64,000 bases of DNA from Nocardia sp. CDC159 (GCF_023740735.1 NZ_JAMRXH010000007.1:307666-371665); one strand, 5' to 3'; shown: positions 35,601 through 44,953, counted from the first letter of the stretch. The notes: generated from the letters alone by a model not told the origin. Made by a program: numbers and translations.

Positions 35601-36299
35601 GGTAATCTCGTGCACACCCTGGTCCAGGCGCTGGCGGGCCAGGTCACCGAGGCCCAGGTGAAGGCCGCGCTGGTGAAGGCGTGGAAGGCGGTCGACCCCA
35701 CCTCGACCGACACCGGCCCACACAGCTGGCATTCCCGCCAGGAGCTGCGCCGCACCGAATCCATGCTCGACACCTTCCTGGCCTGGCTGCGCAACACCCG
35801 CGACGAGCTCACTCAGATGGGGGTGGAGGTGCCCGTCGACTGCGTGCTCCCGGCCCGCGGGCCCGGCGAATATCCGGTGCGCATCCGCGGCCGTGTCGAC
35901 CGGGTGGAGCGAGACGCCTTCGGCCGCTTCGTGATCGTCGACATCAAGACCGGTAAGACCCCGATTTCCAAACAGGCCGCCCAGGACCACGCGCAGCTGG
36001 CCACCTACCAGGTCGCCGCGGCGGCCGGCGCGCTCGACGACGGTTCGGCCGACGCCGAGCCCGGCGGCGCGCGGCTGGTGTACGTCGCCAAGCCCAGCGG
36101 CAAGGAGGGCGCGACCCAGCGATTGCAGCCCCCGCTCGAGGACGAGGGAATCGAGCAGTGGCGCGACACCATTCACGACGCGGCCGCGGCCACCCGCGGC
36201 CCCAGCTACCTGGCCATGCGCAACGACGGCTGCCGTCACTGCACGGTCTCGGGCAGCTGCCCCGTTCAGGACACCGGGCGGCAGGTGACCGATACGTGA
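32664..36299 (+). CDS. adnA: Helicase-nuclease subunit AdnA
   Basis: About 1211 residues; M. smegmatis AdnA is near 1045. The UvrD-like motor has GGPGTGKTS near residue 48, a DDAQ motif II instead of DExQ, and GDPDQAVFTFRG. The C-terminus is a RecB-type nuclease (VIVDIKTGKTP). Four cysteines (TCPLRWAL, then CRHCTVSGSC) may hold an Fe-S cluster as in AddB. With AdnB it resects double-strand breaks. An inserted low-complexity segment near residues 513-620 carries three 27-bp tandem repeats. Third positions switch from C-rich before it to G-rich after it. The GTG at 32664 fits a leaderless start; the frame is open to 32619. Confidence 0.92.
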   Translation: MMRSDSSVRLVRRGETAPRLREWGADVRTLFAGGGADPGWRPWQVLGGPGTGKTSLLIDVAADRIADGADPESILVLTHSKGAALRVRNAIGRQLGGVPGATREPLVRTVHSYAFAILRMHAAAHGNPPPRLLTGAEQDVVLREMLRGELEDIANGAEDLWPQRLQPALGTLGFAEQLRDLMLRATERGMGPEDLVELGRLHDRPEWEAAGRFLERYEQAMLLRWSVGIEAPEATAPALDAAELVGAALDALALDPRLLDAERERIRCLLVDDAQHLDPLAAQLVRAVGGGPATAVVAGDPDQAVFTFRGAEPRFLADLDAPEDRRIVLRDNRRSAAAVHDAAARIAARMPGSAPHRFDPRDPAAPENIPGEVRVRVLTTPAKEASLIADHLRRAHLTDGVPWSRMAVVVRSVPLSLAPLRRALLAAGVPVLQPKPDVPLARRRGASWLLLSLRALLAADRTPALFTPDDALDLLTGPLGGADQISLRRLRRGIRRTLLERVRYHSDDPRAFGGEGNEGRAGGEGNEGRAGGEGNEGRAGGEGSGSTASSGEESGAEAGDRRPELPHGGSDVLHLEDDAARVDAAEGAGLGEAGRGRRGSVVDEDFDWEGGVGEWGGDLDRSSAEVLRDLIVGVGDYSIVERLSEVEGAPLRRVLKAVGRGRRAVRRGAGLEEVLWGVWTASNLEKRWVGQSERGGAVGMQADRDLDAAVGLFDAAAAYVDRLPGADIEGFVGYLEQQEIPQDSAPLTDPGEAVAIVSAHAAAGREWDVVAVAGVQEGIWPNLRPRGTLLGVEDLVDLVAGVADSGERVSRAAPILAEERRLLLLACSRARRSLLVTAVESVSGDRDLVPSRFLAELDPDATPGETGRIPAPIDPGRALITQALIAELRGAACDPEEPARRRQRAARQLARLARAGVRGAHPDDWYGTVELSSQLPLWGDDEGPVALSPSTVELLKTCPLRWALERHGGSDGENPHAVKGNLVHTLVQALAGQVTEAQVKAALVKAWKAVDPTSTDTGPHSWHSRQELRRTESMLDTFLAWLRNTRDELTQMGVEVPVDCVLPARGPGEYPVRIRGRVDRVERDAFGRFVIVDIKTGKTPISKQAAQDHAQLATYQVAAAAGALDDGSADAEPGGARLVYVAKPSGKEGATQRLQPPLEDEGIEQWRDTIHDAAAATRGPSYLAMRNDGCRHCTVSGSCPVQDTGRQVTDT
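34203..34292 (+). repeat. 27-bp tandem repeat inside adnA
   Basis: Three identical 27-bp units (34203-34229, 34230-34256, 34257-34283) and the first 9 bases of a fourth encode GEGNEGRAG in frame. They sit in a non-conserved acidic insertion between the motor and nuclease parts of AdnA. Copy number can change without breaking the frame, so this is a likely strain-variable VNTR. Confidence 0.95.
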
Positions 36300-36306
36300 G
36301 CGCCGC

Positions 36307-39300
36307 ATGAGCGTGTCGCCGTGGCAGCTGGCGGAGGCCCTGGGCCTGCCGCCGCCGACCGACGAACAGGCCGCCGTCATCGCCGCGCCGCCGGGGCCGA
36401 CCCTGGTGGTCGCGGGTGCGGGCGCGGGCAAGACCGAGACCATGGCCGCGCGCGTGGTGTGGATGGTGGCCAACGGACTCGTCGCACCCGACGAGGTGCT
36501 GGGCCTGACCTTCACCCGAAAGGCCGCCCAGCAGTTGACCACTCGCATCCGCACCCGCCTCGCCCGGCTGGCCGGATCGCCGCTGGTGCGGGAGCTGGAT
36601 CCGAGCGGGCGGCTGCGCGAACGGCTGGCCGGATCCGAACCGGAGATCAGCACCTACCACTCCTACGCCGGTCGGCTGCTGTCCGAGCACGGCCTGCTGC
36701 TGCCGGTGGAACCGAACGCGACCCTGCTCACCGAGACCCAGCTGTGGCAGCTCGCCCACCGCGTGGTCACCGGCTGGGACGGCGACCTCGACACCGAGCG
36801 CACCCCCGTCTCGGTGACCGAGGCCGTGCTCGCGCTGTCGGGGCAGCTCGCCGAGCACCTGGTGGAACCCGAACAGCTGGCCGAGGCGCACACCGAACTG
36901 GAGAAGCTGGTCTTCACCCTCCCCGCCGGACCCCGCCAGCGCGGCGGCCCCAATCAGGAACTGCAGAACATCGTCGCCGTCCAGCGCGAGCGCGTGGCCC
37001 TGCTGCCGCTGGTCCAGCGCCTGGCCGAGGAACTGCGCCGCCGCGGCGCCCTGGACTTCGGCTCCCAGATGTCGCTGGCCGCCCGCCTGGCCGCCGAACA
37101 TCCCGAGGTCGGTCGCGCCGAACGCACCCGTTTCCGCCTGGTCCTGCTCGACGAATATCAGGACACCGGCCACGCCCAGCGCATCCTGCTGGCCGCCCTG
37201 TTCGGCGATCTGGACAGTGCGCACGGCACCGCCGATTCCCCTGGCCACCAAGGGGTTTCGCCAGCCCACCCGGCACGGCCCGGCGCGGTGCCGGAGGAGC
37301 GATCGACCGATACCGACCCGGGCACCGGTCGCGGGGACGACTCGCCGTTCGTCCGACGCGTCGTGCCTGGTCACGCGCCGGGAGGCGCCGGGCCCGCCGA
37401 GACCGGCGGTGACGATGCGGCGGCGCACGAGGACGATCCGGCGATTCGGGATCGACTGGCCGTCACCGCGGTCGGCGACCCCATGCAGTCCATCTACGGC
37501 TGGCGCGGCGCCTCGGCGGCCAATCTGCCCCGCTTCGCGACCGACTTCCCCAGCGCCCCGGGCGTTCCCGCACCGATCCTGCCGCTGCTGACCAGCTGGC
37601 GCAATCCACCGGAGGCGCTGGATCTGGCGAATCTGGTGGCCGAACCGCTGCGGCACGCCGAGGGTGGGGTGAGCGTCGACGCCCTGCGCCCGCGCCCGGA
37701 CGCGACGGCCGGAACGGTGGCCCTGGCCCTGCTCGAAACCGTTGCCCAGGAACGGGATTGGGTGGCCGAGCGAATCGCGGCGGAGTGGGAGGCACATGCC
37801 GACGCCGGGGTGGCCCCGCCCACCTCCGCGGTGCTGGTGCGCCGCAATGCCGATGCCGCCCCGCTGGCCGAGGCGCTGCGCGAGCGCGGGCTCCCGGTGG
37901 AGATCGTGGGACTGGGCGGGCTGCTGGCCACGCCCGAGGTGGCCGATGTCGTTGCCACGCTGCGCCTGATCGCCGACCCGTCCGCGGGCAGCTCGGCCGT
38001 ACGCATCCTGACCGGCGCGCGCTGGCGCATCGGCGTCACGGATCTGGCGGCGCTGGCCCGCCGCGCCCGCGAGCTGTCGATCGTCAGACCGCCCGAGGAG
38101 ACCGACGCCATCACCGACGGCGCGGCCCTGACCGCGGCGCTGCGCACGGTCGCCCCGGAACCGGCCGAGCAGGCCGGACTGGTCGACGCCATCGCCGATC
38201 CCGGTGCGCCGGAACACTATTCGCCCGCGGGCTATCAGCGCATCGTCGAGCTGGGGCGGGAACTGACCGCCCTGCGCGAACGCAGCGGCCAGTCGCTGTC
38301 CGAACTGGTCGCCGACGTCGAGCGCACCATCGGGGTCGGCGTCGAGACGCAGGCCCGCCGCGCGGCCGCGGGCGGCGGTGCGGGCCGCGAACATCTGGAC
38401 GCCTTCGCCGAGGTCGTCGCCGGATATGCCGCCGACCACCGCGCGACGCTGCCCGGCCTGCTGACCTTCCTCGCCGCGGCCGAGGAGGTCGAGAACGGTT
38501 TGGAGCCCGGCGAGGTCGAGGTCGCCCGCGATCGCGTGCAGATCCTGACCGTGCATGCCGCCAAGGGCCTGGAATGGGAGGTGGTCGCCGTTCCGCACGT
38601 GGTGCGCGGGGTATTCCCGTCCGGCACCGCCGCGGGCACCTGGTTGGGCGCGCTCGCCGAGCTGCCCACCTCGCTGCGCGGCGACCGGCGGCGCGAGGAC
38701 GCCCGCGACGGTGTGCCGGTGCTGGACCTGTCGGAGCTCTACGATCGTACCGATCTGGAACAGGCCATCAAGGCACACAAGGACGCGCTGGGCCGCCGCC
38801 GCGTCGACGAGGAGCGCCGCCTGTTCTACGTCGCGCTCACCAGAACCGAACGCGCCCTGTTCGTCTCGGCCCACCACTGGGCCGAGACCGGCGCCACCCC
38901 CAAGGGCCCGTCGGATTTCCTGCTCGAGCTCAGGCGCGCGGTCGAGGTTCCGGATTCGGCCCTGGCGAGTTCGGTCCGCATCGACCACTGGGCGGATCCG
39001 CCCCCGGCCGAGGCCGCCAACCCGTTCACCGACAATCCGGCCTCGGCGCGGTGGCCGCGCGACCCGCTGGGCAAGCGCCGCACCGCCGTCGAGGAGGGTG
39101 CGGCGCTGGTCCGCGCCGCGCTGGTCGGCCTGCCGCCGGAGGAACAGCTGCGCCGTACCGGTCTCGACGCCGTCGCGGGCGGCTCGGCGGTGGACGCGGC
39201 CGATCCCGCTCCCAACGAGCCGGGTCCCCCGGCGCAATCACCCTCCGCGGCAACCGGTCCCGACGGACAGCTATCGCTCTTCGACGAGACGGCCGAGGAA

Positions 39301-40059
39301 CCGGACGAACCCGCTCCCGACGACGATCCCGAGGGCTGGTCCGCCGATGTGGACGCCCTTCTGGTCGAACACCTCGCCGCCGCCGACACCGTTCGGGAAG
39401 TGCAACTGCCGGAACAACTTCCGGCCACCGCCCTGGTCGACCTGCGCGCCGACCCGGCGAAACTCGCCGCCCGCCTGCGCCGCCCGCTGCCGTATCCGCC
39501 CAGCCCGTTCGCGCGGCGCGGCACGGCCTTCCATGCCTGGCTGCAGCGCTGGTTCGGCACGACCCAGCTGCTGGACCTCGACGAATTGCCCGGCGCGCAG
39601 GACATCTCGGTGACCGATGCCGAGCTGATCCGGCTGCAGGAGGCGTTCCTGTCCTCGCCGTGGGCCAACCGCAATCCGGTCGAGGTGGAGGTCGCCTTCG
39701 AAACCTCGTTGGCGGGCACGCTGATTCGCGGTCGGATGGACGCCGTCTTCGCCGAATCCGGCGGCCGCTGGCTGGTGGTGGACTGGAAGACCGGCGCCGA
39801 ACCCACCCGCTCCGAGGAGCGCGCGGTGGCCATACAGCTGGCGGTCTACCGGCTGGCCTGGGCGCGCCTGGTCGCCGCCCGCACCGGCGCCGACGAGGCC
39901 GACATCCTCGAAAGGACCGGCGCCGCTTTCCATTACGTGCGTACCGGCCGCACCATCGCCCCGGCCGAGCTGCCCGGCCCGGCGGAGCTGGCCGAGCTCA
40001 TCGAGACCACGGCCCCCCGCTGGTCGTCACCGCCGCAGGACGAACCGGCGCGGGACTGA
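36307..40059 (+). CDS. adnB: Helicase-nuclease subunit AdnB
   Basis: The 1250-residue protein is longer than the roughly 1100 residues of mycobacterial AdnB. It has VVAGAGAGKTETMAARVVW (motif I), DEYQDT at 282-287 (motif II), VGDPMQSIYGWRGAS near 388 (motif III), LTVHAAKGLEWE (motif V) and a C-terminal nuclease with VVDWKTGAEP. About 75 hydrophilic residues are inserted between motifs II and III, where UvrD-type motors have about 25. It starts 7 bases after adnA, so the subunits are made together. AdnB supplies the lead motor of the resection machine. Confidence 0.93.
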   Translation: MSVSPWQLAEALGLPPPTDEQAAVIAAPPGPTLVVAGAGAGKTETMAARVVWMVANGLVAPDEVLGLTFTRKAAQQLTTRIRTRLARLAGSPLVRELDPSGRLRERLAGSEPEISTYHSYAGRLLSEHGLLLPVEPNATLLTETQLWQLAHRVVTGWDGDLDTERTPVSVTEAVLALSGQLAEHLVEPEQLAEAHTELEKLVFTLPAGPRQRGGPNQELQNIVAVQRERVALLPLVQRLAEELRRRGALDFGSQMSLAARLAAEHPEVGRAERTRFRLVLLDEYQDTGHAQRILLAALFGDLDSAHGTADSPGHQGVSPAHPARPGAVPEERSTDTDPGTGRGDDSPFVRRVVPGHAPGGAGPAETGGDDAAAHEDDPAIRDRLAVTAVGDPMQSIYGWRGASAANLPRFATDFPSAPGVPAPILPLLTSWRNPPEALDLANLVAEPLRHAEGGVSVDALRPRPDATAGTVALALLETVAQERDWVAERIAAEWEAHADAGVAPPTSAVLVRRNADAAPLAEALRERGLPVEIVGLGGLLATPEVADVVATLRLIADPSAGSSAVRILTGARWRIGVTDLAALARRARELSIVRPPEETDAITDGAALTAALRTVAPEPAEQAGLVDAIADPGAPEHYSPAGYQRIVELGRELTALRERSGQSLSELVADVERTIGVGVETQARRAAAGGGAGREHLDAFAEVVAGYAADHRATLPGLLTFLAAAEEVENGLEPGEVEVARDRVQILTVHAAKGLEWEVVAVPHVVRGVFPSGTAAGTWLGALAELPTSLRGDRRREDARDGVPVLDLSELYDRTDLEQAIKAHKDALGRRRVDEERRLFYVALTRTERALFVSAHHWAETGATPKGPSDFLLELRRAVEVPDSALASSVRIDHWADPPPAEAANPFTDNPASARWPRDPLGKRRTAVEEGAALVRAALVGLPPEEQLRRTGLDAVAGGSAVDAADPAPNEPGPPAQSPSAATGPDGQLSLFDETAEEPDEPAPDDDPEGWSADVDALLVEHLAAADTVREVQLPEQLPATALVDLRADPAKLAARLRRPLPYPPSPFARRGTAFHAWLQRWFGTTQLLDLDELPGAQDISVTDAELIRLQEAFLSSPWANRNPVEVEVAFETSLAGTLIRGRMDAVFAESGGRWLVVDWKTGAEPTRSEERAVAIQLAVYRLAWARLVAARTGADEADILERTGAAFHYVRTGRTIAPAELPGPAELAELIETTAPRWSSPPQDEPARD

Positions 40060-40449
40060 TCACCCCTCGCGGCTCACCTTCAGCGCCTGGGTCACCAGCG
40101 GAACCTGCAGCGGCAACCGCAGCACCGTGCCGATCTTCACCGGCAGCGGCATTTTCGGATTGCGCACGTAATCGACGGCCATCTGCACATTGGCCGGGAA
40201 CACCGCGAGGAACAGCAGTGCCGCCAGCCGCCCACCGAGCCGCCGCGTCCGCGGCACCGCCAGGGCCGCGCCCACGCCGAGCTCGGCCACCCCCGAGGCG
40301 TGGGTGTAGGTGCGGGCCCGGCCGGGCAGCCACCGCGGCACGATCGAGTCGAAGGGCCTGGGCACCGCGAAATGCAGCACACCCATTCCCAGCAGCAGCG
40401 CCGCCAGCAGTCGGGCGCGGCGGGGGCTCGGCGAAGTGACGGCAGTCAT
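40060..40449 (-). CDS. DoxX-family membrane protein
   Basis: The 129-residue protein has four hydrophobic helices (LLAALLLGMGVLHFAV, ASGVAELGVGAALAV, LAALLFLAVFPANVQMAVDYV, and a C-terminal one). It carries the GVAELGVG and FPANVQMA features of DoxX-like/MauE-type proteins. Members have been linked to redox or thiosulfate handling; the role here is unknown. It ends directly against the adnB stop. Confidence 0.8.
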   Translation of the reverse strand: MTAVTSPSPRRARLLAALLLGMGVLHFAVPRPFDSIVPRWLPGRARTYTHASGVAELGVGAALAVPRTRRLGGRLAALLFLAVFPANVQMAVDYVRNPKMPLPVKIGTVLRLPLQVPLVTQALKVSREG

Positions 40450-40513
40450 GCCGACACCCTGTCACTCGCGCGCCGTCGCGTCGAGTCCGCGATCGCCCGG
40501 TACGCTGCGGAGC

Positions 40514-41572
40514 GTGTTCGATGATCGGCTTCACGGGCTGCGGCGGCTGACCGATCGCCCCGATTACGCCCTCGTCGGAATTCTGCGGATCCCGGAAATC
40601 CAGACCAGCCCATGGGTTTCGCTGGCCCGGCGCGTGGCGTTCGCGATCGCGCTGCTGGTCGGCGCCACCCTGGTGGTCTACTTCGGGCGCCACGGCTATC
40701 GCGACAACCAGGGCGGCGAGCTGTCGCTGCTGGACGCCGCGTACTACTCCACGGTGTCGCTGTCGACCACGGGCTACGGCGACATCACCCCCGTCACCCC
40801 CGAGGCGCGGCTGATCAACACGATCGTCATCACGCCGCTGCGGGTCCTCTTCCTGATCGTGCTGGTCGGCACCACGCTGCAGGTGCTGACCGAACGGTCC
40901 CGGCAGGTATTCAAGATTCAGCGATGGAGGCACAGGGTGCGCAATCACACCGTGGTCGTCGGATACGGCACGAAGGGCCGCACCGCCGTCGACGCCATGC
41001 TCGGTGACGGGGTGCAGCCGGGCGACATCGTCGTGGTCGACACCAATTCGAGCGTGCTCGAGGCGGCCGCGAACTCGGGCCTGGTGACCGTGCACGGGTC
41101 GGCGACCCAGTCCGACGTACTGCGGCTGGCCGGAGTGCAGCACGCGCAGGCGGTCGTGGTCGCCGCCAATCGCGACGATACGGCCGTGCTGGTCACGCTG
41201 ACCGCGCGCGAGCTCAATCCGAAGGCCAAGATCGTCGCCTCGATCCGCGAGGCGGAGAACACCCATCTGCTGCGGCAGTCGGGCGCCGATTCGGTGGTGG
41301 TGTCCTCCGAGACCGCGGGCCGGTTGCTCGGCATCGCGACCACCACCCCGAGTGTGGTGGACATGATCGAGGATCTGCTCACCCCCGAGGCCGGATTCGC
41401 GATCGCCGAACGCGAGGTGGAATCCGACGAGGTGGGCGGCTCGCCCCGGCATCTGCGCGATATCGTGCTGGGCGTGGTCCGCGGCGGGACGCTGATCCGG
41501 GTGGACGAGCCCGAGGTGGACGCGCTCGAGGCCGCCGACAAGCTGCTCTACGTCCGCCGCGCCGGTAAGTGA
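40514..41572 (+). CDS. Potassium channel with RCK/TrkA-N domain
   Basis: The 352-residue protein starts at a GTG and has two membrane helices flanking a selectivity filter, STTGYGDI. A cytoplasmic RCK domain follows with a nucleotide-binding VVVGYGTKGRTAVD motif, then a TrkA-C-like tail. This is a two-transmembrane ligand-gated K+ channel. It corresponds to Rv3200c in the conserved adnAB-nudC order. Confidence 0.9.
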   Translation: MFDDRLHGLRRLTDRPDYALVGILRIPEIQTSPWVSLARRVAFAIALLVGATLVVYFGRHGYRDNQGGELSLLDAAYYSTVSLSTTGYGDITPVTPEARLINTIVITPLRVLFLIVLVGTTLQVLTERSRQVFKIQRWRHRVRNHTVVVGYGTKGRTAVDAMLGDGVQPGDIVVVDTNSSVLEAAANSGLVTVHGSATQSDVLRLAGVQHAQAVVVAANRDDTAVLVTLTARELNPKAKIVASIREAENTHLLRQSGADSVVVSSETAGRLLGIATTTPSVVDMIEDLLTPEAGFAIAEREVESDEVGGSPRHLRDIVLGVVRGGTLIRVDEPEVDALEAADKLLYVRRAGK

Positions 41573-41599
41573 GATCGCCGGGCGGATACGCTCGATGAC

Positions 41600-42511
41600 G
41601 TGTCCGGATTTCAGTTGAAAAATGTTCCGTTGCTGTCGCGCTCCGTGCTGGACCGTGCAGAGGAGCTGCGCTCGGACGAGCAGGCGCTGAAGGAGGGATG
41701 GGCCGACGCCCGGGTGTTGCGGATGAACCGGCGCGGGCAGGTCCGCATCGACGGCACATCGGTCGTGTTCGAACCGGCCGTCGAGCTGGCGGCCGAGCCG
41801 GTGCCCGAGGCGGTGTTCCTCGGAGTCGACGGCGGCACGCACCTGTGGGCCGTGCGCGACAACGACATCGACGGCACCCTGATGGATCTGCGCACGGTCG
41901 GGGTCACCCTGGATCTCGAGGATCTGGCCATGGGTGTGCTCTCCACCGCACTGGCCCTGCTGAATTGGCACGACAGGGCGAAGTTCAGCGCCGTGGACGG
42001 TACCCCGACCCGGCCCGCCAACGCCGGGTGGATGCGGGTGTCCGAGGCCGGGCACGAGGAGTTCCCGCGCATCGATCCCGCCGTGATCTGCCTGGTGCAC
42101 GATGGCGGCGACCGCGTGCTGCTGGCCCGCCAGCACACCTGGCCCGAGGGCATGTTCTCGCTGCTGGCCGGATTCGTGGAGGCGGGGGAGTCGCTGGAGC
42201 GCTGCGTCGAACGCGAGATCCGCGAGGAGGTCGGCGTCGACGTGCGCGAGATCCGCTATCTCGGCAGCCAGCCCTGGCCGCTGCCGCGCTCGCTGATGCT
42301 GGGCTTCGCGGCCGTCGCCGATCCGGGGCAGCCGCTGGTCTTCGCCGACGGCGAGATCGCCGAGGGGCACTGGTTCACCCGCGCGGAGGTGCGTGAGGCA
42401 CTGGCCCGGGGTGCCTGGGGTTCGAAGGGGTCCGAGGGTGCGCGGTTGATGCTGCCCGGGTCGATTTCCATTGCCCGCACGATTATCGAATCCTGGGCTG
42501 CGGCGGACTGA
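41600..42511 (+). CDS. nudC: NADH pyrophosphatase NudC
   Basis: The 303-residue protein starts at a GTG 27 bases after the channel gene. The Nudix box is GFVEAGESLERCVEREIREEVGV and the NudC-specific SQPWPLPRS motif follows. It hydrolyses NAD(H) to NMN(H) and AMP and may remove NAD caps from RNA. The four Cys that bind zinc in E. coli NudC are not seen (FSAVDGTPTRPANAGWMRVSEAGHEE in that region), so the zinc ribbon appears degenerate. Synteny: Rv3199c. Confidence 0.92.
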   Translation: MSGFQLKNVPLLSRSVLDRAEELRSDEQALKEGWADARVLRMNRRGQVRIDGTSVVFEPAVELAAEPVPEAVFLGVDGGTHLWAVRDNDIDGTLMDLRTVGVTLDLEDLAMGVLSTALALLNWHDRAKFSAVDGTPTRPANAGWMRVSEAGHEEFPRIDPAVICLVHDGGDRVLLARQHTWPEGMFSLLAGFVEAGESLERCVEREIREEVGVDVREIRYLGSQPWPLPRSLMLGFAAVADPGQPLVFADGEIAEGHWFTRAEVREALARGAWGSKGSEGARLMLPGSISIARTIIESWAAAD

Positions 42512-42646
42512 TTGCCGTTCTGTCCGATTCGGCGGGTGTGTTGGCCGCCGTCTCGACGGTATTCGAACGTAATCTGTGACTTCACCAGAAATTTTTTCCG
42601 GCTATTTCGAGAGATCGGCGATCATTTCGAAAGGTGGGTCACGGAT

Positions 42647-44701
42647 ATGAAATCCGCGCTTCGTCCGGCGGTGGCGGCAATCGTTGCGGCACTGACCCTC
42701 CCCCTCGTCACGGTGGCCTCGGTGAGTGCGTCGCCGCCGATCGCCACGGGACCCGATGGCGGTGCCGCCGGTGCCGCCTGGACCGCCGCCCATGACGGCC
42801 CGCCGCAATACCCGAACATCAACATTCAATGGGATGTTCCGATAACGATGAGCGACGGCGTGGTGCTGAAGGCGAATGTCTACCGGCCCGCCGACGCCGC
42901 CATGCTTCCCGTCGATGTGCAGACACCGGTGATCGTCAATATCACCCCATACACCAAGTTGGTGAGCAATCTCGTCGACCACGCGCTGTCGATACCCGTC
43001 CTGTCGCACGCGGTGCTCGAGTTGCTGCGGCAGATCGACTTCTCCGGCACCGCGCTTTCCGGCATCACCGATCTGACAAAGGGGATCGGTGGGGGCTGGC
43101 TGCGCAACTTCGCGGTCGACCGCCATTTGGTGCAGGCCGGTTACACCCAGGTCGTCGTCGACACCCGCGGCACGGGGTTCTCCGAGGGCGTATGGGACGC
43201 ACTTCGTGAACGCGAGCAACAGGATTCGGTCGAGGTGATCGAATGGGCGTCGCGGCAGCCGTGGTCCGACGGCAATATCGGCATGAGCGGCATGTCGTAT
43301 TCCGCCATCAATCAACTCCAGACCGCCGAGCTGCGTCCGCCCGCGTTGAAGGCGCTTTTCCCCGTCTTGCCGGGCAGCGATCTGGCTCAGGATGTACTGG
43401 CACCGGGCAACGGATTCGGCGTCACGTTCATCACGCTCTGGCTCTCCCTGATCAATGGCCTCAAATGGGTGCCGGATGTGCAATCGATCCTGACCGGAAC
43501 GTTCGACTCGAGGTGGTTGTGGGACCGTATCCACAGCCCGCTCACCTTCATGGATGTCGAGTTGGATGCGTTGACCAGCACCCGATGGGAGGATTTGAGC
43601 CCGCTGACGAAGGACGTACTCACCGAGGGCTCCCCGACTCGCCGGACCTGGTTGGGCGATCCGAGCCGGGTGCAGGTGCCGACCTTCGTCGTCGGCGGCT
43701 GGCACGACCTGTTCACCTATTCCGAATCCAAGATCTACAACCAGATTCCGCTACTGCCGGGTCGTAAGCAGCTGCTGATCGGCGACACCTATCACATCAC
43801 GCCGGGCAACGAATACGGCAACGACGGCCTGCCGCCGCGCCTGGATGTCTTGCAACGCGCGTGGTTCGACAAGTGGCTCAAAGGGATCGATAACGGGATC
43901 GACACCTATGGTCCGGTCACGGTGTTTCAGCTGGGTGCGGGCTGGGTCACCCTGGACGGGTTCGGTCCTTCCGCGGTGGCGGACGCGCCGCGATATCGCC
44001 GAATGTATCTGTCCGCCAACCGGAGTGGTACCGCCACGAGCGTCTACGACGGTACGCTGGCCGTCGAGCCCGACAACGACATCACGCGGCTGAGCGTGGC
44101 GCCCGGCCTGACGACGTTGTGCTCCAACGATGCCGCCCAGGCGACCGTCGGCCTGATGGCGATCATCGTCGCATGCGGCGACGATTCCCGCATCGCCGAG
44201 CTGAACGGACTGACCTTCACCAGCGCCCCGGTGGCCGAGCCCACCACCATCTCCGGTCCGATCGCGGTGCGGCTCAACACGGTTCACGACGCCAGCGACG
44301 GCTACTGGACGGTCACCATCAACGATGTCGCGCCGGACGGACGTTCGAGCGTGCTGTCGTCGGGACAGCTGCTGGCCTCGGCCCGCCTGATCGACGAATC
44401 ACTTAGCGCCCGTTCGCCGAACGGCGACTACACCGATCCGCGGCCCTACGCCTCCCTGTCGCTGCGGCAGCCGACGGTGCCCGGCGAGGCGACCACGCTG
44501 GACATCGGGCTCGCGGCCACCGAGGCCGTGCTCGCACCCGGGCATCGACTGCGGGTCGACATCTTCGCCGGAAACCTGCCGAAGGGCGTTCCGATCATGC
44601 CCGACCTCGTCAATACCGGGTTGAAGCCCGAACACGTTCTGCTGGACCCGGACGCGCCGAGCTTCGTCAACATCCCTGTCCGCGGCAACCCGGGCTGGTG
44701 A
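42647..44701 (+). CDS. CocE/NonD-family secreted hydrolase (peptidase S15 type)
   Basis: The 684-residue protein has a Sec signal peptide from ATG 42647 (MKSALRPAVAAIVAALTLPL, cleavage near VSA-SPPI) with an AAGGTGG site. The S15 domain has RGTGFSEG, the nucleophile elbow GMSGMSYSAINQ, and GGWHDLFTYSES. The C-terminal jelly-roll (PepX_C) ends HRLRVDIFAGNLPKG. It likely cleaves esters or X-Pro peptides outside the cell. It has no counterpart in the mycobacterial block I recall, so it looks inserted between nudC and mrx1. Confidence 0.88.
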   Translation: MKSALRPAVAAIVAALTLPLVTVASVSASPPIATGPDGGAAGAAWTAAHDGPPQYPNINIQWDVPITMSDGVVLKANVYRPADAAMLPVDVQTPVIVNITPYTKLVSNLVDHALSIPVLSHAVLELLRQIDFSGTALSGITDLTKGIGGGWLRNFAVDRHLVQAGYTQVVVDTRGTGFSEGVWDALREREQQDSVEVIEWASRQPWSDGNIGMSGMSYSAINQLQTAELRPPALKALFPVLPGSDLAQDVLAPGNGFGVTFITLWLSLINGLKWVPDVQSILTGTFDSRWLWDRIHSPLTFMDVELDALTSTRWEDLSPLTKDVLTEGSPTRRTWLGDPSRVQVPTFVVGGWHDLFTYSESKIYNQIPLLPGRKQLLIGDTYHITPGNEYGNDGLPPRLDVLQRAWFDKWLKGIDNGIDTYGPVTVFQLGAGWVTLDGFGPSAVADAPRYRRMYLSANRSGTATSVYDGTLAVEPDNDITRLSVAPGLTTLCSNDAAQATVGLMAIIVACGDDSRIAELNGLTFTSAPVAEPTTISGPIAVRLNTVHDASDGYWTVTINDVAPDGRSSVLSSGQLLASARLIDESLSARSPNGDYTDPRPYASLSLRQPTVPGEATTLDIGLAATEAVLAPGHRLRVDIFAGNLPKGVPIMPDLVNTGLKPEHVLLDPDAPSFVNIPVRGNPGW

Positions 44702-44953
44702 TCAGGCGATCTTCGCCAGCGCCTGCTTCACCTGCACCAGGCTCGGATTGGTAGCGGTGGACCCATCGCGATACTTCACGGTCGGCACCACATGGTTGCC
44801 ACCGTTGACACTGCCCACGAATTCCGCCGCCGCGGGATCCTGCTCGATATCGACCTCGGTATAGGTGATACCGGACTCGTCGAGCTGCTTCTTCAGGCGC
44901 CGGCAGTAGCCGCACCAGGTGGTCGAGTACATGGTCAGGTCGGTAGCTGTCAC
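44702..44953 (-). CDS. mrx1: Mycoredoxin Mrx1
   Basis: The 83-residue glutaredoxin-fold protein has WCGYC with Cys14 and Cys17, and the HVVPTVKYRDGS cis-Pro strand. Mycoredoxins reduce protein-mycothiol mixed disulfides in mycothiol-producing actinobacteria, with electrons from mycothiol and Mtr. Its position divergent to uvrD2 matches Rv3198A. It ends one base from the convergent CocE-type gene. Confidence 0.93.
   Translation of the reverse strand: MTATDLTMYSTTWCGYCRRLKKQLDESGITYTEVDIEQDPAAAEFVGSVNGGNHVVPTVKYRDGSTATNPSLVQVKQALAKIA

Noticed and set aside
35944..39237. 1097-aa antisense ORF across adnAB
   Set aside because: Product of third-position G/C bias in adnB; repetitive Gly/Gln/Arg/Asp translation without any domain.
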